Assembly (NCBI RefSeq): GCF_007641235.1
Contig: NZ_CP038157.1
Location: forward strand, 1,426,001-1,490,000
From: Corynebacterium sanguinis
Lineage (GTDB): Bacteria > Actinomycetota > Actinomycetes > Mycobacteriales > Mycobacteriaceae
Direction: 5' to 3'
DNA length: 64,000 nucleotides
Below are positions 57,146-64,000 of this stretch, piece by piece; positions within the stretch are counted from its first letter, which is position 1, and the number at the start of each line of letters is the position of its first letter. The notes under the pieces are model-generated. The model was not told the origin of the DNA. It searched no databases and worked only from the letters and a program-made list of their open reading frames with translations. The position numbers and the translations under genes were made by a program.

Positions 57146-58252
57146 ATGAAGGTCAGCGTGTACACCGACGGCGGCTCGCGCGGTAACCCCGGCGTGGCCG
57201 GGTCCGGGTCTGTTGTTTACGGCTCGGGTGGCGAGACGCTCGCGGAGGTGGCTTACGTTGTCGGGCAGAAATCCTCCAACAACGTCGCCGAATACCACGG
57301 TCTGCTGCGCGGTCTGGAGGCCGCGCGAGAGTTCGGCGCTACCGAGGTGGAGGTCTTTATGGACTCCAAGCTCGTGGTCGAGCAGATGTCTGGGCGCTGG
57401 AAAATCAAGCATCCCGACATGGCCGATCTCGCCCGCCAGGCCCGATCGCTGGCCGCCGGGTTTGCGTCGGTGACCTACACCTGGGTGCCGCGCGCGAAGA
57501 ACAAAAAGGCCGACGAGCTGTCCAACGTGGCCATGGACGCCGCTGCCGCCGGGGCGAAGCCGGGCATCGTCGGGGCGAAAAAGGAGGCCAGCGCGCAGCA
57601 CGAGGTCGCCAGCCCCGCGCACTGGTCGGGCACGAACGCGCCACGCACCCGGTTTATCCTGCTGCGCCACGGCCAGACCGCGCACTCCGCGGCCCGTCTG
57701 TACTCCGGCTCCTCCGATCCGGAGCTCACCGACATCGGACACGAGCAGGCCCAGCGCGCCGCTCGCGCCGTAACCGCGCTTGGCGGGGTCGACCTCATTG
57801 TCACCTCCCCGCAAACCCGCGCCCGGCAAACCGCCGATGCCTGCGGCGAAGCCCTGGGCATCACGGACGTGGTTGTCGACGAGCAGCTGCGCGAGATGGA
57901 CTACGGCGAGTTCGATGGCCTGTCGCGCGAGGAGTGCATGGAGCGTTTTGCGGAGGAGTTTGACGTGTGGCAGGCGTCGTCAAGCAATGCTCCCCCCGGC
58001 GGGGAATCGCTCACCGCGCTGCATCGACGCATCACGAGGGCGCGCCTGGCGCTGCAGGAGAGGCACGAAGGTGCGACGATTCTGGTGGTCACGCACATGA
58101 CGCCGATCAAGTCGATTATCCGCCAGGCACTCGGTGTGGGCGCGGAGGCGTTCAAGCACATCTATCTTGATCTGGCGAGTATTTCCGTAGTGGAATTCTA
58201 TGGCGATTATGGGGTCGTACGCTGCGTAAACGATGTTGCGCACCACCGGTAG
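57146..58252 (+). CDS. Bifunctional RNase HI / acid phosphatase
   Basis: 368 residues with two enzymes: RNase HI at 1-130 (VYTDGGSRGNPG, EYHGLLRGLE, FMDSKLVVEQ; cleaves RNA in RNA:DNA hybrids) and a histidine phosphatase (CobC-like) domain from about 168 (ILLRHGQTAHS, THMTPIKSI). Mycobacterial Rv2228c is the studied fusion. ATG at 57146, 3 bases after the zinc-ribbon gene, so the nif3 cluster is one operon. Confidence 0.93.
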   Translation: MKVSVYTDGGSRGNPGVAGSGSVVYGSGGETLAEVAYVVGQKSSNNVAEYHGLLRGLEAAREFGATEVEVFMDSKLVVEQMSGRWKIKHPDMADLARQARSLAAGFASVTYTWVPRAKNKKADELSNVAMDAAAAGAKPGIVGAKKEASAQHEVASPAHWSGTNAPRTRFILLRHGQTAHSAARLYSGSSDPELTDIGHEQAQRAARAVTALGGVDLIVTSPQTRARQTADACGEALGITDVVVDEQLREMDYGEFDGLSREECMERFAEEFDVWQASSSNAPPGGESLTALHRRITRARLALQERHEGATILVVTHMTPIKSIIRQALGVGAEAFKHIYLDLASISVVEFYGDYGVVRCVNDVAHHR

Positions 58253-58254
58253 AG

Positions 58255-58260
58255 TATAGT
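58255..58260 (+). promoter_or_regulatory. -10 of the RNase P RNA gene
   Basis: TATAGT lies 8 bases before the 5' end of rnpB, overlapping the tail of the preceding operon (stop 58252). Confidence 0.5.
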
Positions 58261-58268
58261 TTCTAAAC

Positions 58269-58680
<412 letters not shown>

Positions 58681-58693
58681 GTTGCCCGCTCGT

Positions 58694-58768
58694 CCTAAAC
58701 TCAGACGCGTAAAGGTGGGGATATTACTCCTAAACTCGGGGCGAGTAGGGGGTGTCCGAGTTTACCCT
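58694..58768 (+). repeat. 75-base flanking repeat, upstream copy
   Basis: Starts 13 bases after rnpB. Its sequence aligns without gaps to the reverse complement of 59756-59830 (51 of 75 identical by hand count). It contains TAAACTCGG...CCGAGTTTA and so folds on itself. Confidence 0.75.
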
Positions 58769-58835
58769 GAGGGAGTTATCCACAGGCCGGGCGACGTCGA
58801 ATGACATGGTGTGAAATCCGTGCCAAGGTGTGCCC

Positions 58836-59747
58836 ATGGGGGAACACGAACTACACGCACTTTTGCACACCATCCTGGACACTCGCCTGCTCAAACGCAA
58901 CGACGTCTACATCCGCAAAGACATTGCCGACGGCAAGTACGCCTTCCTTGCGCCTACTCAAGTCATTCCCATTCAGGTGCACTCTGCGCTCGAACCGTGG
59001 CAGGTCTTCTTCCTGCGCGCTGTGGCGGCGGGGCGCAGCATGCGCAAAGGAATTGTCATCTCGCGCGCCGCGGCGGCGTTGCACGGGATGTGGACAATCG
59101 GCAGGGCCCGGGAAGTGGAGGTGGCGTTGCCGAGTGGTGGCACGCCGTCGAAAAGCAAGCGCATGCCGCTGGTGCGCTACCGCGAGGCGACGTTCAGGGA
59201 CGACGAGGTCGAAGTCCTTCTCGGCGTGCGCACGACAACCGCGCTGCGCACCTTCATCGACGTTGCGCGCTACAACATCTTCGCAGACGGCCTAGTCGCC
59301 GCGGACTGGCTGCTTTCCGTGCGCGGCTACACCACTGAGCAGCTGAAACGGGAGGTGCACCGGATGGGCAGGTTCGTTGGCAAGGCCACGGTGCTGCGCT
59401 GCGCGGAGTGGGCGACGAGCCTGTCCGATTCGCCTTTCGAGAGCTGGTTCCGCGCCGGGCTCATCGAGCGGGGAGTGCGCGGGTGGCGCTTCCAGCCCGT
59501 GATTGGGAAGTATCGACCGGACTTCCTCTTCGACGATTTCCTCATCGTCGAGATCGACGGCAAATCCAAGTACGCCGAGCACACCGCCGCGGTGCTCCTG
59601 CGCGAGCGTGATCGAGAACGGGAGCTGACGAACATGGGCTACGTGTTCTTCCGTGTGTACCCCGAGGACGTGATGGGGCGGCTTGACGACGTGCTGGAGC
59701 AGATCGACAAGGCGCGGGTGGCGCGCACTCGGCGGCCGGGGGCGTGA
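58836..59747 (+). CDS. AbiEi-like / DUF559 (Vsr-fold) nuclease-type protein
   Basis: 303 residues. The first 180 resemble the AbiEi antitoxin-type N-terminal region (RAAAALHGMWTIGRAREVEV, LRTFIDVARYNIFADGLVAA); the C-terminus is a PD-(D/E)XK/Vsr-like DUF559 domain with ESWFRAGL, YRPDFLFDDFLIVEIDGKSK and a late VFFRVYPEDV. The catalytic Asp, Glu and Lys are in place. No toxin partner is adjacent. ATG at 58836 with AAGG upstream. It lies between two 75-base inverted repeats. Confidence 0.7.
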   Translation: MGEHELHALLHTILDTRLLKRNDVYIRKDIADGKYAFLAPTQVIPIQVHSALEPWQVFFLRAVAAGRSMRKGIVISRAAAALHGMWTIGRAREVEVALPSGGTPSKSKRMPLVRYREATFRDDEVEVLLGVRTTTALRTFIDVARYNIFADGLVAADWLLSVRGYTTEQLKREVHRMGRFVGKATVLRCAEWATSLSDSPFESWFRAGLIERGVRGWRFQPVIGKYRPDFLFDDFLIVEIDGKSKYAEHTAAVLLRERDRERELTNMGYVFFRVYPEDVMGRLDDVLEQIDKARVARTRRPGA

Positions 59748-59755
59748 TCCTCTCC

Positions 59756-59830
59756 ACCCTAAAACCGGACGCCCCCTACCTGCTCTGAGTTGAGGCGGAG
59801 CACTCCCATTCCTACGCGGCCGGGTTTAGG
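59756..59830 (-). repeat. 75-base flanking repeat, downstream copy
   Basis: Inverted partner of 58694-58768. The best-kept blocks are CCTAAAC, CGCGTA and GTAGGGGG(C/T)GTCCG. The unit's own ends, CCTAAA and TTTAGG, are also complementary. Confidence 0.75.
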
Positions 59831-59885
59831 GTAAGCGGCGCCCGCGCCCTGCGCCCCGCCGGGATCTTTGCAACAATGGCGGGTT

Positions 59886-61283
59886 ATGAAGCTGTATGCG
59901 GCGCCCCTGAACTTTCGAGACATCGCGCGCGAATTCAATGTGCCCACGGAGTTCTCCGCGCAGCAGCACGAGGCCGCGCAGCGCCTGACGGACTCCCTGG
60001 CAGCCACGCGTCGGGACGCCCGCGACATCGAGTTCGTCACCATTGACCCGCCCGGCTCGATGGACCTGGACCAGGCCGTGTGCATTGAGCGCTCTGCCAG
60101 CGGATACACGGTGCATTACGCCATCGCGGACGTCGCCGCGTTCGTGGTGGGAACTGACAACCCGGTGCGTGAGGAGTCGCTCAAGCGCGGCCAAACGATC
60201 TACCTGCCCGACGAGCCCGCGCGCCTGCACCCGCCGGAGCTGAGTGAGGGCTCGGCATCTCTGCTTCCCGACGTCGACCGCCCCGCCGTGCTGTGGACCT
60301 TCCAGCTCGACTCCCGCGGCGAGGTCACCGACACCTTCGTCGAGCGTGCGCTCGTGCGCAGCCGCGCGCGGTTCGACTACGACGAGGTGCAGGAGGGGAT
60401 GGACCGGGGCGTGGTGCACGCGTCGATAAGCTTGCTCGCGGAGGTAGGCACCCTGCGGCAGGAGAGTTCGCTGCGGCGCGAGGCGATCAACCTGCGCCTG
60501 CCGAGCGTGCGCGTCGTGGAGACCGATCAGGGGCGCTTCGAGCTGGTCATCGAGCCGCGCCACCCCGTGATGGACTACAACTCCGAGATCTCGCTGCTCA
60601 CCGGCATGGCCGCGGGCCAGATGATGGTTCAGGCTGGCAAGGGTTTCCTGCGCACGTTGAGCCCCGCCACCAACGGCGCGGAGAAGGAGTTTCGCCAGGA
60701 AATGCGCAACCTGGGTTTCCAGATCGGCGACGAGCCGATCGGCGAGTTCCTGGCCAGCGTCAACGCCGACACCCCACGCGGCATGGCCGTGATGCGCGAG
60801 GCCCAGAAGCTGCTGCGCGGCGCGGGCTACATCAACCTCGAGGAGAAGGAGCCGGAGGTGCACGCGGGCATCGGCGGCTACTACTCGCACGTTACAGCCC
60901 CGCTGCGGCGGCTGATTGACCGCTACGCCACCGAGGTCTGCCTCGCCATCTGCGCCGGCACAGAGCCCCCAGCCTGGGTGGCAGAGGGGGCGAATCAGGT
61001 GGTTAAGACGATGGGACGCACCTCCCAGCTGGCCAACACGGTGGATCGGGCGTGCCTGAACCTCACCGAGGCGACCGTGCTCAAGCCGTGGGTGGGGCAG
61101 AACTTCCAGGCGGTCGTGTTGAAGACGGAAGCCGAGCGCGACGCATCGCGCATCTTCGTCATTGACCCGCCCGTGCTCGCGCCGTGCCTGGGCCAGCCTG
61201 AGGAAGGCGTGGAAACGAGCGTGAGCCTGGTACGCGCGAGCATTGCCGAGCGCGAGGTCACCTTCGCCTGGCCGGCGGACTAA
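59886..61283 (+). CDS. RNB-domain ribonuclease (RNase II/R family, short form)
   Basis: 465 residues. The RNB catalytic domain starts in IDPPGSMDLDQAV (metal-binding Asp cluster) and runs through YYSHVTAPLRRLIDRY. It lacks the N-terminal cold-shock domains and a clear S1 domain, as in other actinobacterial short RNB proteins; it should be a 3'-5' exoribonuclease. ATG at 59886, with AACAAT 8 bases upstream. Confidence 0.88.
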   Translation: MKLYAAPLNFRDIAREFNVPTEFSAQQHEAAQRLTDSLAATRRDARDIEFVTIDPPGSMDLDQAVCIERSASGYTVHYAIADVAAFVVGTDNPVREESLKRGQTIYLPDEPARLHPPELSEGSASLLPDVDRPAVLWTFQLDSRGEVTDTFVERALVRSRARFDYDEVQEGMDRGVVHASISLLAEVGTLRQESSLRREAINLRLPSVRVVETDQGRFELVIEPRHPVMDYNSEISLLTGMAAGQMMVQAGKGFLRTLSPATNGAEKEFRQEMRNLGFQIGDEPIGEFLASVNADTPRGMAVMREAQKLLRGAGYINLEEKEPEVHAGIGGYYSHVTAPLRRLIDRYATEVCLAICAGTEPPAWVAEGANQVVKTMGRTSQLANTVDRACLNLTEATVLKPWVGQNFQAVVLKTEAERDASRIFVIDPPVLAPCLGQPEEGVETSVSLVRASIAEREVTFAWPAD

Positions 61284-62512
61284 AGCTTATCGACGCTCGC
61301 CACAGCGCCCGGTAAAATCTCCACAACCTCGTGGTCCGCGCCCATTGCAGAGAGAAACTCTTGCGCTTTGACCAGCGGAACGAACGCGATCACGGCCTGC
61401 GACATCCCAGCCGCCGCCGGGCGCGCGGACACCGCGCCGCGGGCGTGGGCTAATGCCACCAGGTCGTCGGGGGTGACAATGTCGTGGGCCTCCGACGGGG
61501 AGTTAAGCAGGGTAAACAGCTCGTCGGTGCGGCGCGAACGCAGCGCCTTCACCGCGGCCAGAGAGCGCAGCGTCTCCGTCTCGCAGTAGCGCACCCACTC
61601 GCGCGCCGTCTGCGGGTCCGGGGCGGTGTCAACGCCGGCGACATCGCGGCGCGCCTGGACCCACTCCACAACGCGTTCGGCCGCGCCGGGAAGCTGGCGC
61701 AGCGAGGTGATGCCGAAGTTGGTGCAGGCCTCGTCGATGAATTCGCGGCGGGCGGTGATACGCTGCGCCTGCTCAACGTGCGGGGTGCCCAGGGAGCGCG
61801 CGACGGAGAAGATGCGCACGCCCAGTCGGCTCGGGTGCGGGGCGTGGGTGACGGAGCCGTCGGCGTAATCAATTACGGAGACCGTGTCGCCTGCGCCGCG
61901 CAGCGCGGCTGTGTGGCGGGCGCGCAGGATGGACAGGGAGGAGTTCGCGGATGCGGCCGCCGAGCAGATCTCGGCGAGGCGTGCGCGGGTGGGGGCCTCG
62001 TCGAGCTCGGCGGTGCCCGCGAGGTCGGCCAGCGCCAGGGCGAGCGCCGCGTCTCCCGCGTAGAGCGCGCCGAGGCCGCCGCCGGCGGTGATGTCGGAGG
62101 CGATCGAGATGTCTAGGCCGGTGATGTCGCGCGAGAGGATCTGGCGCGCGCCCATGGCCTGGATAAGCCCGGCGATGCGCCGCAACGCGCGGGCCTCGAG
62201 GGAGGCGGAGGCGTCGGGCAGGGGGGCGTCGAGAAGCGAGGCGAACGGGACCTGCGTTGCCATGGAAAAGCCGCCGGCAGCATCCACGGTGACGCCGAGA
62301 ACGCCGTCGCTGCGCGGCGACACGGCCGCCGAGACACTCTGATGCGACAAACCCACCACGGTCACGCCCCCGAAGTGATCGACGTTTTCACCGATCAGCA
62401 CCCACGTTGCCGGAGCGGACGCCACGTGCTTGGCCGTAGCACCCGTCGCCGACTCGTGCAGCTGCGCGGCGCGCTCAACGCTAGACGGGGACTGGTCGGA
62501 CCACACGGCCAT
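61280..62512 (-). CDS. GHMP kinase homologue, galactokinase-like, degenerate motifs
   Basis: 410 residues in the galactokinase architecture. Motif 1 reads WVLIGENVDHFGG (GEHTDYNGG in true GalK). The ATP-loop motif reads SDITAGGGLGALYAG without the Ser-rich GLSSSA, and the MDQ segment carrying the catalytic Asp is not recognisable (SAAASANSSLSILRAR). So galactokinase activity is doubtful; another phosphoryl acceptor or a non-catalytic role is possible. ATG at 62512; GTG at 62518 is the alternative. Confidence 0.75.
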   Translation of the reverse strand: MAVWSDQSPSSVERAAQLHESATGATAKHVASAPATWVLIGENVDHFGGVTVVGLSHQSVSAAVSPRSDGVLGVTVDAAGGFSMATQVPFASLLDAPLPDASASLEARALRRIAGLIQAMGARQILSRDITGLDISIASDITAGGGLGALYAGDAALALALADLAGTAELDEAPTRARLAEICSAAASANSSLSILRARHTAALRGAGDTVSVIDYADGSVTHAPHPSRLGVRIFSVARSLGTPHVEQAQRITARREFIDEACTNFGITSLRQLPGAAERVVEWVQARRDVAGVDTAPDPQTAREWVRYCETETLRSLAAVKALRSRRTDELFTLLNSPSEAHDIVTPDDLVALAHARGAVSARPAAAGMSQAVIAFVPLVKAQEFLSAMGADHEVVEILPGAVASVDKL

Positions 62513-62625
62513 GAGCACACACCCTTTTGGAGAAATTTTGCGAGCAATCGTTGAGCCCAGATTACCAACCCGTCGCGACAGGTAGTCTGGGCCTACTTAC
62601 AGTAACCGAAACGGAGGAGTCGACA

Positions 62626-62832
62626 ATGGCTGACGAACAGTTCTACTACAACCCCACCACCGGCGAAGTCACCCAGGGCAAGGAATCCGCCTGGGATGAG
62701 CGCATGGGCCCCTACGCCACCCGCGAGGAAGCAGAGGCGGCGCTGCAGACCGCCAACGCGCGCAACAAGGAAGCCGACGCAATCGAGGAGGCCGACGAGA
62801 ACTGGGGCAAGCCGGCCTCCTGGGAGAAGTAA
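62626..62832 (+). CDS. Small conserved protein, 68 aa
   Basis: Acidic, soluble, with FYYNPTTGEVTQGKESAWDE followed by a SPOR-like GPYATREEAEAAL. Well conserved in corynebacteria by my recollection, function unknown. ATG at 62626 with ACGGAGGAG upstream; the frame open from 62527 is not needed. Confidence 0.75.
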   Translation: MADEQFYYNPTTGEVTQGKESAWDERMGPYATREEAEAALQTANARNKEADAIEEADENWGKPASWEK

Positions 62833-62838
62833 AAACGC

Positions 62839-64000
62839 TTACACCTTGATCTTGGAAAAGGCTTTCTTCACCTCGCGGATCGCGGCCTCGTAGCCCTCGA
62901 GCGCCTCCTCACCACGGGCCAGCTCGCGCTGGTACAGCATGCCGTAGGCGAAGGTGTCCTCGCCGCGGCCCCGAGCCTCTTCGGCGAGGCGCTGGATGCG
63001 ATCGCGCGAGGTCACCGCGTCCTGGAAGTCGCCGAGCAGCGACTGCAGCGCTTTGCAGGCCTTGGCGAGGCGCTCCGATTTCACGCCCGCACCCTGGGCG
63101 GCCACAGCCGCATACCGAAGTTTCTTGGCTGCCTTGCGCACGTCGTGGACGTACTCCTCGCGGTCGTGCAGCGGCAAATCGGTGTCATGGTAGTACTTCT
63201 GCACCTTCGCGTCACGCTTGGTAACTTTCTTGAAGCCCTCGGCGAGGTGGTCGTAAAGGATTGCCTTAGACGCGCCCTTGGTCGACTTGTCGTTTCTGCC
63301 CGAGTCCTTACCCTTGTCGCCCTCGATCTCGGCGGCGATCTCGGAGCTGACCGGCGGGTTGGCCAGCAGGGCGTCGATGTCGTCGAGAAGCGTCAAGAAG
63401 CGCTCGGAGTTGAGCATGCCGACGATCTCCTCGTGCGCGGCCTCGTAGTCGGCGCGCATGTCGTCGCGGATGTGTTCTGCCGCGGCGTCGTCGATAAGCC
63501 CGGACTCGTCGGAGTCGAGCAGCTCGATGAAGCGCTCCTCCACAACCTCCGCGTCGCGCGCGACACCCAAGGTTGCGGCGGTGTCTTTCAGCTCGGTCTC
63601 GAGGTGTCCGAGTTGCTCGCCTTCCAAGATTCCCTCGAAGGTTTCCAAAAGCGAACGCATCTCACGCGTGGACACGCGCATCTGGTGCACCGAGTCCCAC
63701 TCGTCGGCACGCACGCGCGGGTCCCAGCTCACGATGGAGTCACGGTGGCCACGCAGCGCTTCGACCACAGCGCCCTCCGGGGACTGAGGGTCGAGCCCCG
63801 TCTCTGTCATGTGCGGCGGCAGGGGAGCGGAGTGCAACGAGTCGCCGAGAGCGGTAAACAGCTTCGAGGGCGAGGAGGACTTGCGCGCGCCGGAGGAGAT
63901 CAAAAAGCTAGTCGCTTGGTGGATCAGCTCGGCACCGGCCTCGGTGCCGGCGGTGAACGCCCCGAGTTCGACTTCCCATTCGCGCCACGACGAGCGCTCG
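62839..64000 (-). CDS. CYTH-CHAD domain protein, 3' part
   Basis: The frame is open to the window edge, so the start lies beyond 64000. The visible N-terminal part ends a CYTH domain (SSWREWEVELGAFTAGTEAG); a linker follows, then a CHAD domain of about 290 residues with the conserved histidines in HQMRVSTREMRSLLETF and the helix YVHDVRKAAKKLRYAAVAAQ. CYTH enzymes bind triphosphates, CHAD binds polyphosphate, so a role in polyphosphate metabolism is likely. A start at TTG 63903 would cut the CYTH domain. Confidence 0.88.
   Translation of the reverse strand, partial: ERSSWREWEVELGAFTAGTEAGAELIHQATSFLISSGARKSSSPSKLFTALGDSLHSAPLPPHMTETGLDPQSPEGAVVEALRGHRDSIVSWDPRVRADEWDSVHQMRVSTREMRSLLETFEGILEGEQLGHLETELKDTAATLGVARDAEVVEERFIELLDSDESGLIDDAAAEHIRDDMRADYEAAHEEIVGMLNSERFLTLLDDIDALLANPPVSSEIAAEIEGDKGKDSGRNDKSTKGASKAILYDHLAEGFKKVTKRDAKVQKYYHDTDLPLHDREEYVHDVRKAAKKLRYAAVAAQGAGVKSERLAKACKALQSLLGDFQDAVTSRDRIQRLAEEARGRGEDTFAYGMLYQRELARGEEALEGYEAAIREVKKAFSKIKV

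Overview
The window is actinobacterial and almost certainly from a Corynebacterium chromosome. It is GC-rich. It carries corynebacterial signature genes: a Zur/ArsR regulator pair beside glyS, homodimeric aceE, a DUF222-type HNH endonuclease, a decaprenyl-diphosphate synthase and an RNase HI-phosphatase fusion. At least 18 genes start with a TANNNT -10 hexamer only 6-8 bases before the start codon, as expected for leaderless mRNAs. I cannot name the species.

Layout. 1-8553: acyl-CoA ligase (3' part), an unknown gene, then the conserved chain hemW-hrcA-dnaJ-rsmE-phoH-ybeY-corC. 8586-11560: pdxY, a decayed HNH endonuclease and a small membrane protein, interrupting the chain. 11570-16469: era-recO-uppS, zur-znr, divergent glyS. 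16494-23220: two linked unknown genes, a TPM/coiled-coil membrane protein, divergent dgt, a guanyl-specific ribonuclease and dnaG. 23221-31217: an OGG-fold-like protein, mazG, a secreted protein, a lytic transglycosylase, eno, ftsB, DUF501 and ppx; a frameshifted NYN gene and an acetamidase remnant have been inserted into this block. 31279-38128: tRNA(CAU), tRNA-Asn, a thermonuclease, a secreted protein, a DUF6308 pseudogene, an AbgT transporter, DUF4230, TRIC and a serine hydrolase. 38233-44477: accessory region with a DUF3558-like lipoprotein cut by an intact IS256 element, a large PPE-like protein, a DUF4190-type protein and a DMT exporter. 44498-51630: aldehyde dehydrogenase, ACP and alpha/beta hydrolase from one divergent promoter, a pair of paralogous membrane proteins, aceE and DUF3052. 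51673-53285: tRNA-Val, a gene-poor stretch, a lipoprotein and an unknown gene. 53301-64000: SURF1, ptpA, HAD phosphatase, nif3, zinc-ribbon protein, RNase HI-phosphatase, rnpB, an AbiEi/DUF559 gene between inverted repeats, RNB ribonuclease, GHMP kinase homologue, a 68-residue protein and a CYTH-CHAD protein (5' end outside).

Housekeeping genes cover ribosome and rRNA maturation (era, ybeY, rsmE, phoH), replication and repair (dnaG, recO, dgt, mazG), heat shock (hrcA, dnaJ), zinc control (zur, znr), cell envelope (uppS, lytic transglycosylase, ftsB) and central carbon (eno, aceE). Gene decay recurs: an HNH gene with two lesions, a NYN gene with one frameshift, a 5'-truncated acetamidase, a DUF6308 gene with an internal stop, and a lipoprotein whose last codons were displaced by IS256. 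The most unusual non-coding structures are the 75-base inverted repeats around the AbiEi/DUF559 gene, the long hairpin with four TGCGCA cores behind dnaG, the terminator/SD-sequestering leader of the NYN gene, and a 53-base palindromic element at 43982-44034.
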